A DNA stretch of 64,000 nucleotides from assembly GCA_036004445.1 (NCBI GenBank), contig DASYRL010000103.1, forward strand, positions 5,285-69,284. The letters are read 5' to 3'. The notes beneath the pieces were generated by a model. It was not told where the DNA came from and did not search any database. It was given only the letters and a program-made list of their open reading frames with translations. The stretch is from DASXUC01 sp036004445 (GTDB lineage Bacteria > Sysuimicrobiota > Sysuimicrobiia > Sysuimicrobiales > Kaftiobacteriaceae). Of this stretch, positions 33,738 through 41,322 are shown in pieces (within the stretch, counting starts at the first letter, position 1; every line of letters begins with the position of its first letter). The translations under genes were made by a program, and so were the position numbers.

Positions 33738-34967
33738 ATGGGATTGATTGGTCTGCAGTGCCGGGAATGTGGAACCGAATATCCGATCGAGCCCCTCTAC
33801 GTCTGCGAGCGCTGTCTCGGGCCGCTGGAGACCGTCTATGACTACGCGGCCATCGACGGCGGGCGGTTTCGTCAGGCGGCTGAGGGTGGGCCGAGGTCGA
33901 TCTGGCGCTACGCTGCCCTGCTGCCCGCCGAGCGGGTCAGCGCCTTTGATCTCGCTCCCGGCTTCACGCCGCTGCAGCCCGCGTCGCGCCTCGCCCAGGT
34001 CCTCGGCCTGCGCCGCCTCTATCTGAAGAACGACACGCTCAATCCCACCTGGTCGTTCAAGGACCGCGTGGTTGCCGTTGCCATCGCCGCCGCGCACCGC
34101 TTTGGCTTCGACGTCGTGGCGTGCGCGTCCACCGGCAATCTTGCCAACGCGGTCGCCGCCCATGCGGCCCGGGCCGGGCTTCGGGCGTTCGTGTTCATTC
34201 CCCGCGGGCTGGAGCACGGGAAGATCGTCACCAGTGGCGTGTACGCACCGACCGTTGTCGAGGTGGAGGGGAATTATGACGATGTCAACCGTCTGTGCGC
34301 GGAGATTGCCGATGAGTACCGCTGGGCGTTTGTGAACGTGAACCTGAGACCGTATTACGCGGAGGGCGGCAAAACCCTCGGATTCGAGGTCGCCGAGCAA
34401 CTGCACTGGCAGGCGCCGGATCACGTCGTCGTGCCCGTGGCGTCCGGGAGTTTGATGGTCAAGATCCATAAGGGGCTCACCGAACTCCATCGCCTCGGCA
34501 TCCTGCCCGGAGTGCCGACGCGCGTGCACGGCGCGCAGGCATCCGGGTGCGCGCCCGTGGCCGAAGCCTTCGCGGCCGGGGCGAACAGCATTACTCCTGT
34601 GAAACCGCAGACGATCGCCCGTTCGCTGGCGATCGGCAGTCCCGCCGACGGCCGGTATGCCCTCGGAGTGGCGCGCAACACCGGAGGCACGATCTCGTCC
34701 GTGACTGACCGCGAGATTGTGGACGCGATTCGCCTCCTGGCGGAGACGGAGGGCATCTTCACCGAGACCGCCGGCGGGGTGACCGTCGGCGTCTTGCGCG
34801 CTCTGGCCGAGGCGGGCCAGTTCGGCGCTGACGACACGGTCGTCGCGTACATTACCGGGATGGGCCTCAAGACGTTGGAAGCCATCGAGCCGGAGGTGCG
34901 CGCGCCGCTGGCAATCCAGCCGACCCTGAAGGACTTCGAACGTGTCGTGGTTGACAAGGTTGTCTAA
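33738..34967 (+). CDS. thrC: Threonine synthase
   Basis: 409 residues, PLP-dependent. An N-terminal zinc-ribbon-like segment (LQCRECGTEYPIEPLYVCERCLGPLE, four Cys) precedes the fold-II core. PLP lysine lies in NPTWSFKDR; the phosphate loop is ASTGNLANAVAAHAARAG and CAxTG-like. It converts O-phosphohomoserine to threonine, downstream of thrB in the same operon. Residues about 385-409 form the C-terminal cap. Confidence 0.94.
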   Translation: MGLIGLQCRECGTEYPIEPLYVCERCLGPLETVYDYAAIDGGRFRQAAEGGPRSIWRYAALLPAERVSAFDLAPGFTPLQPASRLAQVLGLRRLYLKNDTLNPTWSFKDRVVAVAIAAAHRFGFDVVACASTGNLANAVAAHAARAGLRAFVFIPRGLEHGKIVTSGVYAPTVVEVEGNYDDVNRLCAEIADEYRWAFVNVNLRPYYAEGGKTLGFEVAEQLHWQAPDHVVVPVASGSLMVKIHKGLTELHRLGILPGVPTRVHGAQASGCAPVAEAFAAGANSITPVKPQTIARSLAIGSPADGRYALGVARNTGGTISSVTDREIVDAIRLLAETEGIFTETAGGVTVGVLRALAEAGQFGADDTVVAYITGMGLKTLEAIEPEVRAPLAIQPTLKDFERVVVDKVV

Positions 34968-34980
34968 TGGAGGTTGCGTG

Positions 34981-35265
34981 ATGGCCGTCGTGCGGGTACC
35001 GACGCCCCTGCAGCGTCTGGTCGGCAATCAGCGCTCGGTCTCTGCTGCCGGCGCGACGCTGGCGGAACTCATCGACGATCTGGACCGGCAGTATCCGGGG
35101 ATGAGGGCGCGACTGATAGACGATCAGGGACGGCTGCTGTCGTTCGTCAACGTTTTCATCAACAACGAGGACGTGCGATTCTCGCAGGGATTGGACACGC
35201 CCGTGCCCGTGAATGCGGAAGTCTCGATCGTCCCGGCCATGGCCGGCGGTACGCGTGCCCGCTAA
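34981..35265 (+). CDS. MoaD/ThiS-family ubiquitin-like sulfur carrier with extended C-terminus
   Basis: 94 residues: beta-grasp fold with VRVPTPLQRLVGNQRSV, LAELIDDLDRQYPG, FVNVFINNEDVRF and the terminal VSIVPAMAGG. The essential Gly-Gly is at 89-90, but four residues (TRAR) follow, so activation by an E1-like enzyme would need prior trimming, as with QbsE- or CysO-like carriers processed by a JAMM protease (family knowledge). It is next to thrC, a pairing that in some lineages serves sulfur transfer to homoserine esters. It overlaps the ligA start by 11 bases. Confidence 0.85.
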   Translation: MAVVRVPTPLQRLVGNQRSVSAAGATLAELIDDLDRQYPGMRARLIDDQGRLLSFVNVFINNEDVRFSQGLDTPVPVNAEVSIVPAMAGGTRAR

Positions 35266-37303
35266 CCATCGAACCAAGAGTGTCGCGCCGAAGGCGACGG
35301 GCAAAGCCGCAGCCCGCCGGCGTGTGGAGGAGCTTCGCCGGCAGATCGAGCACCACAACTACCGCTACCACGTGCTCGATCTGCCGGAGATCACGGACTC
35401 GGAATATGACCGCCTGGTCCGTGAGCTCCAGGGCTTGGAGGCGCAGCATCCCGACCTCGTCACGCCCGACTCCCCGACCCAGCGCGTCGGCGCCAAGCCA
35501 TCCGCGGCGTTTGCGACGGTCACCCATCGCCAGCCGATGCGCAGTCTTGCCAACGCCTTCGACGAGGACGAGCTGCGCGCGTGGGCCCGACGAGTGGAAT
35601 CGATCCTGGGCCGCGAGCCATCGGGCTACGTTTGTGAGTTGAAGATCGACGGGGCCGCGGTCTCCCTGACCTACGAGCGAGGGAGGTTTACCCAGGGCGC
35701 CACGCGCGGCGATGGTGTGCAGGGTGAGGCCGTCACCGCCAACCTGAAGACCGTCAAGAGCATCCCCCTGCGGCTCCGCACGCCATCTCCTCCGCCGTTG
35801 ATTGAAGTGCGGGGCGAGGTGTACCTGACGCGCCAGGCGTTTGAGGCGATCAACCACGAGCGGCAATCGGCCGGCGCGACGCCGTTCGCGAACCCGCGGA
35901 ACGCCGCGGCCGGATCGCTGCGGCAGCTGGATCCACGCATCACCGCCTCGAGGCCGCTGGACATCTTCGTCTACGGCCTCGGCGCCGCCGACGGGGTCGC
36001 CTTCCGTACACACGCGGAGACGCTGGCCGCTCTCGCCGACGCCGGTCTGAAGGTCAACACGGCGACCGCCGCCTGCGCCACGCTGGATGACGTGTTGCGC
36101 TACGTGCGGGACTGGACCGGACGCCACACCGCGCTGCCATACGAAACGGATGGCGTCGTGGTGAAGGTTGACGCCCTGGGCGAGCAGGCCGAGCTCGGCG
36201 CCACCAGCGCGGCGCCGCGGTGGGCGATTGCGTACAAGTTTCCTGCCGAGCAGGCCGTGACCAGGGTGACGGAGATCCGAGTCTACGTAGGCCGCACCGG
36301 TGCCTTGACGCCCGTGGCCGTGCTCGATCCGGTGCACGTCTCCGGCGTCACGGTCACCAACGCGACGCTCCACAACGAGGACGAGATCGCCCGCAAGGAC
36401 GTCCGGATCGGCGACCGGGTGGTGGTCCAGCGCGCGGGCGAGGTCATTCCGGAAGTGGTGCGCGTGCTGACCGAGCGGCGGACGGGGGCGGAACGCCGCT
36501 TCCACATGCCGGAACGTTGTCCGTCATGCGGGACGCCGGTGCAGCGCGAGACCGGCGAGGCGGTGATCCGGTGCACCAACCTCGCCTGCCCGGACCAAGT
36601 CCTCGGCCGATTGATCCACTTCTGTTCGCGCGGGGCGATGAACATCGACCGCGTGGGGCCCAAGCTCCTCATCCAGCTTCTCGAGCACGATCTGATCGAC
36701 GATCCGGCCGACCTCTACACCCTGACCGCCGAGCAACTGCGGGACCTGGAGCGGATGGGCGAGAAGTCGGCCGGCAACGTGCTGGCGTCCATCGAGGGGA
36801 GCAAGCGCACGACCCTCCCGCGGTTGCTGTACGCTCTGGGCATCCGGCACGTCGGCGCACATGTCGCCGAGGCCCTGGCGGCGCACTTCGGCGACATCCG
36901 TGCTCTGACGCGTGCGTCGTTCGAGGCCGTCCGAGACGCGCCCGGCATCGGTCCGACGATCGCCGAGAGCGTCACCGGGTTCTGTGCCAATCCGGCCAAC
37001 GTCGCGCTGATCGACAAGCTGCTGGCCACCGGAGTGAAGCCCGTTCGTCCGAAGGCCGCCGGCGGAGGTCCGCTGGCCGGGAAGCGGGTGGTCTTTACTG
37101 GATCCCTGGAATCGCTGACGCGCGCCAACGCGGAGGCGCTCGTCAAAACGCGAGGCGGGATGATTGCCGCCAGCGTATCGGGCAAGACCGACTTCGTGGT
37201 TGCCGGCGCGGATCCAGGATCGAAGCTCGCCCGGGCGCGGAAGCTCGGGGTTACGGTGCTCACCGAGAAAGAGTTCCGCCGGCTGATCGGGAATCGGACG
37301 TAG
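35255..37303 (+). CDS. ligA: NAD-dependent DNA ligase
   Basis: 682 residues, start GTG at 35255, overlapping the MoaD-like gene. Domains in order: Ia and adenylation with active lysine in CELKIDGAAVS (K130), OB fold (ARKDVRIGDRVVVQRAGEVIPEV), four-Cys zinc finger (CPSC...RCTNLAC), helix-hairpin-helix repeats (about 430-590) and C-terminal BRCT (LAGKRVVFTGSLESLTRANAEALVKTRGG). It seals nicks in replication and repair. The GerMN gene begins directly at its end (zero gap). Confidence 0.97.
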   Translation: MPANHRTKSVAPKATGKAAARRRVEELRRQIEHHNYRYHVLDLPEITDSEYDRLVRELQGLEAQHPDLVTPDSPTQRVGAKPSAAFATVTHRQPMRSLANAFDEDELRAWARRVESILGREPSGYVCELKIDGAAVSLTYERGRFTQGATRGDGVQGEAVTANLKTVKSIPLRLRTPSPPPLIEVRGEVYLTRQAFEAINHERQSAGATPFANPRNAAAGSLRQLDPRITASRPLDIFVYGLGAADGVAFRTHAETLAALADAGLKVNTATAACATLDDVLRYVRDWTGRHTALPYETDGVVVKVDALGEQAELGATSAAPRWAIAYKFPAEQAVTRVTEIRVYVGRTGALTPVAVLDPVHVSGVTVTNATLHNEDEIARKDVRIGDRVVVQRAGEVIPEVVRVLTERRTGAERRFHMPERCPSCGTPVQRETGEAVIRCTNLACPDQVLGRLIHFCSRGAMNIDRVGPKLLIQLLEHDLIDDPADLYTLTAEQLRDLERMGEKSAGNVLASIEGSKRTTLPRLLYALGIRHVGAHVAEALAAHFGDIRALTRASFEAVRDAPGIGPTIAESVTGFCANPANVALIDKLLATGVKPVRPKAAGGGPLAGKRVVFTGSLESLTRANAEALVKTRGGMIAASVSGKTDFVVAGADPGSKLARARKLGVTVLTEKEFRRLIGNRT

Positions 37304-37834
37304 ATGCGCGCCGCCGCGATCGCGCTGGTCATCGTGCTCGCCGGTGCGCTGGCGGCGCTGTGGTGGTACTCACGGCCGGCGGCAGCGGAGGTCGACGTCT
37401 ATTTCGTGCGGTCGACGCTGGCCGGGGACACGGTGGTCCCGGTCTCGCGGACGGTGTCGATTCCGCGGCTGCCCGGAATGGGATCGCCCCAGGGAGCCGC
37501 CGTGCGGGCGGCGCTGCAGGCGCTGCTGGACGGTCCCACGACGGTGGAACGGGCGAGAGGGCTGGGGACCGAGATCCCGGAAGGGACGCGACTGCTCGGG
37601 TTGCGGATCGCGGGGGGCATCGTCTATGCCGACTTCAGCGCCGACGTAGAATCCGGCGGCGGCAGCGCCAGCATGCTGGGGCGGCTCTGGCAAATTGTGT
37701 ACACGGCGACCCAGGATTCCCTCGCCCCGCGCGTGCGGATCCTCATCGCGGGGCAGGAGCGCCCGGCGATGGGCGGCGAGGGTGTGATCATCGACCATCC
37801 GCTGTCTCGGCCCGCGCAGCCCCCAAACTTCTAA
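37304..37834 (+). CDS. GerMN-domain protein (membrane-anchored)
   Basis: 176 residues. An N-terminal helix (AIALVIVLAGALAALWWYS) is followed by a GerMN domain: VDVYFVRSTLAGDTVVPVSRTV, AALQALLDGPTTVERARGLGTEIPEGTRLLGLRIAGGIVYADFS. GerMN occurs in Bacillus GerM and in the LpqB-type lipoproteins, usually linked to the cell envelope. There is no lipobox. No other sporulation-specific gene is in the window, so an envelope role in a non-sporulating cell is likely. Confidence 0.85.
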   Translation: MRAAAIALVIVLAGALAALWWYSRPAAAEVDVYFVRSTLAGDTVVPVSRTVSIPRLPGMGSPQGAAVRAALQALLDGPTTVERARGLGTEIPEGTRLLGLRIAGGIVYADFSADVESGGGSASMLGRLWQIVYTATQDSLAPRVRILIAGQERPAMGGEGVIIDHPLSRPAQPPNF

Positions 37835-37838
37835 CGTC

Positions 37839-37967
37839 GTGACTGGTGACTCGTGACTTGTGACTCGAAACGGCTGGCGCAGTTGTTGAGGAAGCAGTGG
37901 CCTCGTCCAGCCGACCTTCGTCTCGTGAGTGGAAGCGAGTCACGAGTCACGAGTCACGAGTCACTGG
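37839..37967. repeat. Inverted heptamer array between the GerMN and Hfq-like genes
   Basis: The left arm 37839-37866 is GTGACTG, GTGACTC, GTGACTT, GTGACTC. The right arm 37938-37965 is AGTCACG three times and AGTCACT. The stem can form over almost the full length with two mismatches; the loop is about 70 bases. The right arm ends two bases before the GTG start chosen for the next gene. Confidence 0.8.
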
Positions 37968-37968
37968 T

Positions 37969-39117
37969 GTGAAAAGCGAAGTCTTCGCGGAGGACATCGA
38001 GGTCCTGCTGGCGCGGCTGGACGGCGTGGCCGGGGCGCGGGTGGTGGCCACCGAAGCGGGAGAGATCGACCGCATCTTCGTGACCGTGTCGGCCCCCCAC
38101 GATTCCTCGGCGATCCGCCGGGCCATTACCGCCGCGCTGATGTCCGAATACGCGCTGCCAATCGCCGGATGGCGCATCCACGTCGCCCGCCTGCGGACTG
38201 CGGAGCGCACCCCACCGGGGTGGATCCTGCACCAGCTGCGCGAGACGGTCGAAGGCCCCGGCGCCCGGATCGCCGTGGAGCTGCTGGCAGACGGCGGCGC
38301 CGCGCGGCTGAGCGGCAGCGCGAATGGATCCGCCGATGCCCCCAGCCGCCTTCGCCTCGCCGCCGAGGCAACGATCCAGGCACTGCGGCCGGTGCTGGCA
38401 ACAGAGGAGGGCAAGGCGGCGGTAGAGGATATCACTGCTATCCGCCTGGCTGCGCGAACGGTCATCGTCGCGGTGGTCGTCGCGGGAAGGGCGGCGGACC
38501 CGCTGGTGGGAGCGGCTCCGGTCGTCAACGCAGGTGACGTCGAGGCCGCAGTCGCCGCGACGCTCGATGCGATCGCAAAGCTCGACATCCACGGCGAGGG
38601 AGCGGGAGGGCGGAGCATGAAGGGCAGACGCGAGGAGCTTGAGGCGTTGCGTTCGGAATATCGCCGGCTGCGCGCTCCGGTGCGCCCGGCCGGAGCCCCT
38701 GACCTGCGACAGGCTCAGGTCACCCCGAGTGAGCGCAGCGAACCGAGGGGTGAGCGAGCGCAGCGAGTCGAACGGACGGACCCTCCCGCCGGCGCCGCCG
38801 AGATCGCCAACGGCGGCGGAGGTGAGGATACAAGCGCCGGGTTGAGCGAGATTCGTCCCGAACGCCGCGGGGGCGCGACGGAACTACGTCCGGAGCGGCC
38901 GACCGTGCCCCGGCGCGGCATGGAGGATGAGTACTTCCGCCAGCTGGCCGACAGCCGGACCCCGGTGGACATCACGTGCCGCGACGGCTATCAGATCGAG
39001 GGCGGGATCATCCTCGACTACGGGACGTACAGCCTCATGGTCCACTCACCCGCGGGCCGGGAGCTGCTCTTCAAGCACGCCATCATCGCGGTGCGGGAGT
39101 CCGACCCAACCACCTGA
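37969..39117 (+). CDS. Uncharacterised protein with C-terminal Hfq-like (Sm) domain
   Basis: 382 residues. The last 60 (about 318-376) read EDEYFRQLADSRTPVDITCRDGYQIEGG, then ILDYGTYSLMVHS and LLFKHAIIAVR. Order and spacing follow Hfq: the N-terminal helix, Sm1 and the Sm2 motif (YKHA in Hfq, FKHA here). The first 210 residues form two alpha/beta modules (DIEVLLARLDGVAGARVV; ITAIRLAARTVIVAVVV) that I do not recognise. The linker (about 215-315) is low complexity and includes a stretch encoded by a dispersed repeat. GTG at 37969 avoids the repeat-encoded codons upstream. An RNA-binding regulator is the likely role. Confidence 0.72.
   Translation: MKSEVFAEDIEVLLARLDGVAGARVVATEAGEIDRIFVTVSAPHDSSAIRRAITAALMSEYALPIAGWRIHVARLRTAERTPPGWILHQLRETVEGPGARIAVELLADGGAARLSGSANGSADAPSRLRLAAEATIQALRPVLATEEGKAAVEDITAIRLAARTVIVAVVVAGRAADPLVGAAPVVNAGDVEAAVAATLDAIAKLDIHGEGAGGRSMKGRREELEALRSEYRRLRAPVRPAGAPDLRQAQVTPSERSEPRGERAQRVERTDPPAGAAEIANGGGGEDTSAGLSEIRPERRGGATELRPERPTVPRRGMEDEYFRQLADSRTPVDITCRDGYQIEGGIILDYGTYSLMVHSPAGRELLFKHAIIAVRESDPTT
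38725..38778. repeat. Dispersed repeat copy inside the Hfq-like gene
   Basis: GTGAGCGCAGCGAACCGAGG is followed at once by GTGAGCGAGCGCAGCGAGTC and GAACGGA, two related units in tandem. The same type ends the spacer upstream of thrB. Here it is translated in frame (SERSEPRGERAQRVERT) within the low-complexity linker, so it was tolerated as coding sequence. Confidence 0.6.
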
Positions 39118-39122
39118 CGCGC

Positions 39123-40670
39123 GTGCCCACCGATCCTCTGGAGGAACTGAAGCGGCGCCGGGAGCGCCTGGCCGCGCTCGGCGGTAGTGAGCGTGTCGCC
39201 CGGCAGCACGATGCCGGCAAGCTCACCGCCCGCGAGCGGCTCGACCTGCTGCTGGACCCCGACAGTTTCGTCGAGTCCGACGCATTTGTGACCACCCGCG
39301 CGCGCGAGTTCGGGCTGGACCGGGTCGACGCTCCCGCCGACGGGGTGATCACGGGCTACGGCCTGATCGACGGGCGGACCGTCTTTGTGTTCTCCCAGGA
39401 CTTCACGGTGCTGGGAGGGTCCCTGGGCGAGGCGCATGCCGCCAAGATCACCAAGATCATGGACCACGCGCTGAAGGTTGGCGCGCCCATCATCGGGCTC
39501 AACGACTCCGGCGGTGCGCGGATACAGGAAGGGGTCGTCAGTCTCGGCGGATACGCCGAGATCTTCCTGCGCAACACGCTGGCGTCGGGAGTTGTCCCAC
39601 AGATTTCCGCGATCATGGGGCCCTGCGCCGGTGGGGCGGTGTATTCTCCGGCCATCACCGATTTCGTGGTCATGGTGCGCGGGACCAGCAACATGTTCGT
39701 CACCGGTCCGCAGGTCGTGCGGACCGTCACGCGTGAAGACGTGTCCGCCGACGCCTTGGGCGGCGCCGACGTCCATGCCGAGCGCAGCGGGGTCGCTCAC
39801 TTCGTGACCGACGACGACGCGTCGTGCCTGTCGCTCGTCCGCCGCCTGCTGTCGTACCTGCCGCAGAACAACCTCGACGATCCCCCCATCGTCGATCTCG
39901 GCGACGATCCCGACCGGGCCGATCCCGCGCTGGATGCGATCGTGCCGACCGATCCGACCCTGCCCTACGATATGGCCGAGGTCATCCGCCGCATCGTCGA
40001 TGCCGGCGAGTTCCTGGACGTCCACGCCGCGTACGGCACCAACCTCATCGTGGGATTCGCGCGGCTGGCCGGGCGCAGCGTCGGGGTGGTCGCCCAGCAG
40101 CCTGCGGTGCTCGCCGGCGTGCTCGACATCGCGGCGTCGGTGAAGGGCGCGCGGTTCATCCGCTGCTGCGATGCGTTCAACATCCCGATCGTCTCGTTCA
40201 TCGACGTCCCGGGCTTCATGCCGGGAGTGGAGCAGGAGCACGGCGGCATCATCCGCGCCGGGGCCAAGCTGCTGTACGCGTACTGCGAGGCCACGGTGCC
40301 GAAGCTGGCGGTCATCACCCGCAAGGCGTACGGTGGCGCGTACGACGTGATGTCCAGCAAGCACATCCGCGGCGATCTCAACCTGGCCTGGCCCACGGCC
40401 GAGATCGCCGTGATGGGGCCGGAAGGCGCCATCGAGATCATCTACCGCCGGGAACTCGCCGCTTCCGACGACCCGGCCGCCCTGCGCGCGCAATTGGCCG
40501 CCGACTACCGGAATCGGCTGGCGACCCCCTACGTCGCCGCCGCGCACGGATACATCGACGACATCATCGAGCCGAGCCGGACCCGGCCCCGCCTCATCTC
40601 CGCCTTGGGCGTGTTCGCGGCGAAGCGCGATCGCAACCCCCGGCGCAAACACGGCAACATCCCCCTCTGA
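39123..40670 (+). CDS. pccB: Acyl-CoA carboxylase beta subunit (propionyl-CoA carboxylase type)
   Basis: 515 residues, start GTG at 39123. Both crotonase-fold halves are present: GVITGYGLIDGRTVFVFSQDFTVLGGSLGEAHAAKI, GLNDSGGARIQEGV and PCAGGAVYSPAITDFVVMV; then FLDVHAAYGTNLIVGFARL and FIDVPGFMPGVEQEHGGIIRAGAKLLYAYCEATVPK. It transfers carboxyl from biotin to propionyl-CoA, giving methylmalonyl-CoA. The downstream mutase and epimerase genes favour propionyl-CoA over acetyl-CoA. It is six bases after the Hfq-like gene. Confidence 0.93.
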   Translation: MPTDPLEELKRRRERLAALGGSERVARQHDAGKLTARERLDLLLDPDSFVESDAFVTTRAREFGLDRVDAPADGVITGYGLIDGRTVFVFSQDFTVLGGSLGEAHAAKITKIMDHALKVGAPIIGLNDSGGARIQEGVVSLGGYAEIFLRNTLASGVVPQISAIMGPCAGGAVYSPAITDFVVMVRGTSNMFVTGPQVVRTVTREDVSADALGGADVHAERSGVAHFVTDDDASCLSLVRRLLSYLPQNNLDDPPIVDLGDDPDRADPALDAIVPTDPTLPYDMAEVIRRIVDAGEFLDVHAAYGTNLIVGFARLAGRSVGVVAQQPAVLAGVLDIAASVKGARFIRCCDAFNIPIVSFIDVPGFMPGVEQEHGGIIRAGAKLLYAYCEATVPKLAVITRKAYGGAYDVMSSKHIRGDLNLAWPTAEIAVMGPEGAIEIIYRRELAASDDPAALRAQLAADYRNRLATPYVAAAHGYIDDIIEPSRTRPRLISALGVFAAKRDRNPRRKHGNIPL

Positions 40671-40682
40671 ACCGCCACGTGC

Positions 40683-40765
40683 GGGAGCAGGGAACAGGGA
40701 GCAGGGAACGGGAGCGGTCTGTCGTGAACTCGCCTGTTCCCCGTTCCCTGTTCGCTGTTCCCGCC
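40683..40765. repeat. Inverted heptamer array between pccB and the GNAT gene
   Basis: The left arm 40683-40717 is GGGAGCA, GGGAACA, GGGAGCA, GGGAACG, GGAGCGG. The right arm 40735-40762 is TGTTCCC, CGTTCCC, TGTTCGC, TGTTCCC. The loop is about 17 bases. It lies between co-directional genes of the propionyl-CoA cluster and ends about 23 bases before the GNAT start. Confidence 0.82.
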
Positions 40766-40788
40766 CTTCAAGTGGAGGGAACTCACTC

Positions 40789-41322
40789 ATGCGAGGGGAA
40801 GCGTATCGGTATCCCGAGAAGAGTGCGTTAATGAAGTTAGAGTACGCATCCCCCGACGATAAGAAATTCCGCGAGTGGCTTCGGAAGTACCGCGAGGAGA
40901 TCGGCGGCGAGCCGCCGTCGGAGGAATGGCTCGACGCCTACATGCGCCACATCTTCACCGAGCAGGGTAAACACCGGCACATCTGGTGGGCGATTGACGG
41001 ACCGCGCAAGGTTGGCTTCGCCGTGGCGGTCGTGATGTCTCAGCCGGTTGACCGCCAGCGTCAGCAGGGGATGATCGCTGAGTTCTTCATCTACCCCGAA
41101 TACCGGCGCGAGGGGTTCGGCCGGAAGCTCGCCGAGGCCATCATTGGGTTCTTCAACGAGCGGGGGATCGCCGACGTCCACGCGTCGGTGATCGCCGATA
41201 ACGTCCGGGGCATCCGCTTTTGGGAGGCCTGCAGTTTCCAGATTGCGCGGTACGTGCTCGCCTTCCGCCCGGGACTGCGCGAGCAGCAGGAGAAGGAAGA
41301 GGAGGAAGAAGCGGAACTCTGA
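40789..41322 (+). CDS. GNAT-family acetyltransferase embedded in the propionyl-CoA carboxylase cluster
   Basis: 177 residues, ATG at 40789 with GGAGGG nine bases upstream; the ATG at 40831 is an alternative. The GNAT core is IAEFFIYPEYRREGFGRKLAEAIIGFFNERG with the later VIADNVRGIRFWEACSFQIARY. The C-terminus is acidic (EKEEEEEAEL). It lies between the carboxyltransferase and biotin carboxylase genes and overlaps the latter, so it is expressed with them. A lysine acetyltransferase acting on the pathway enzymes is possible but unproven. Confidence 0.85.
   Translation: MRGEAYRYPEKSALMKLEYASPDDKKFREWLRKYREEIGGEPPSEEWLDAYMRHIFTEQGKHRHIWWAIDGPRKVGFAVAVVMSQPVDRQRQQGMIAEFFIYPEYRREGFGRKLAEAIIGFFNERGIADVHASVIADNVRGIRFWEACSFQIARYVLAFRPGLREQQEKEEEEEAEL

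Noticed and set aside
32940..35027. 695-codon minus-strand frame opposite thrB and thrC
   Set aside because: Composition-driven open frame; both plus-strand genes are certain.
37897..37968. Earlier start of the Hfq-like gene
   Set aside because: The added residues (REWKRVTSHESRVTG) are translated repeat units.
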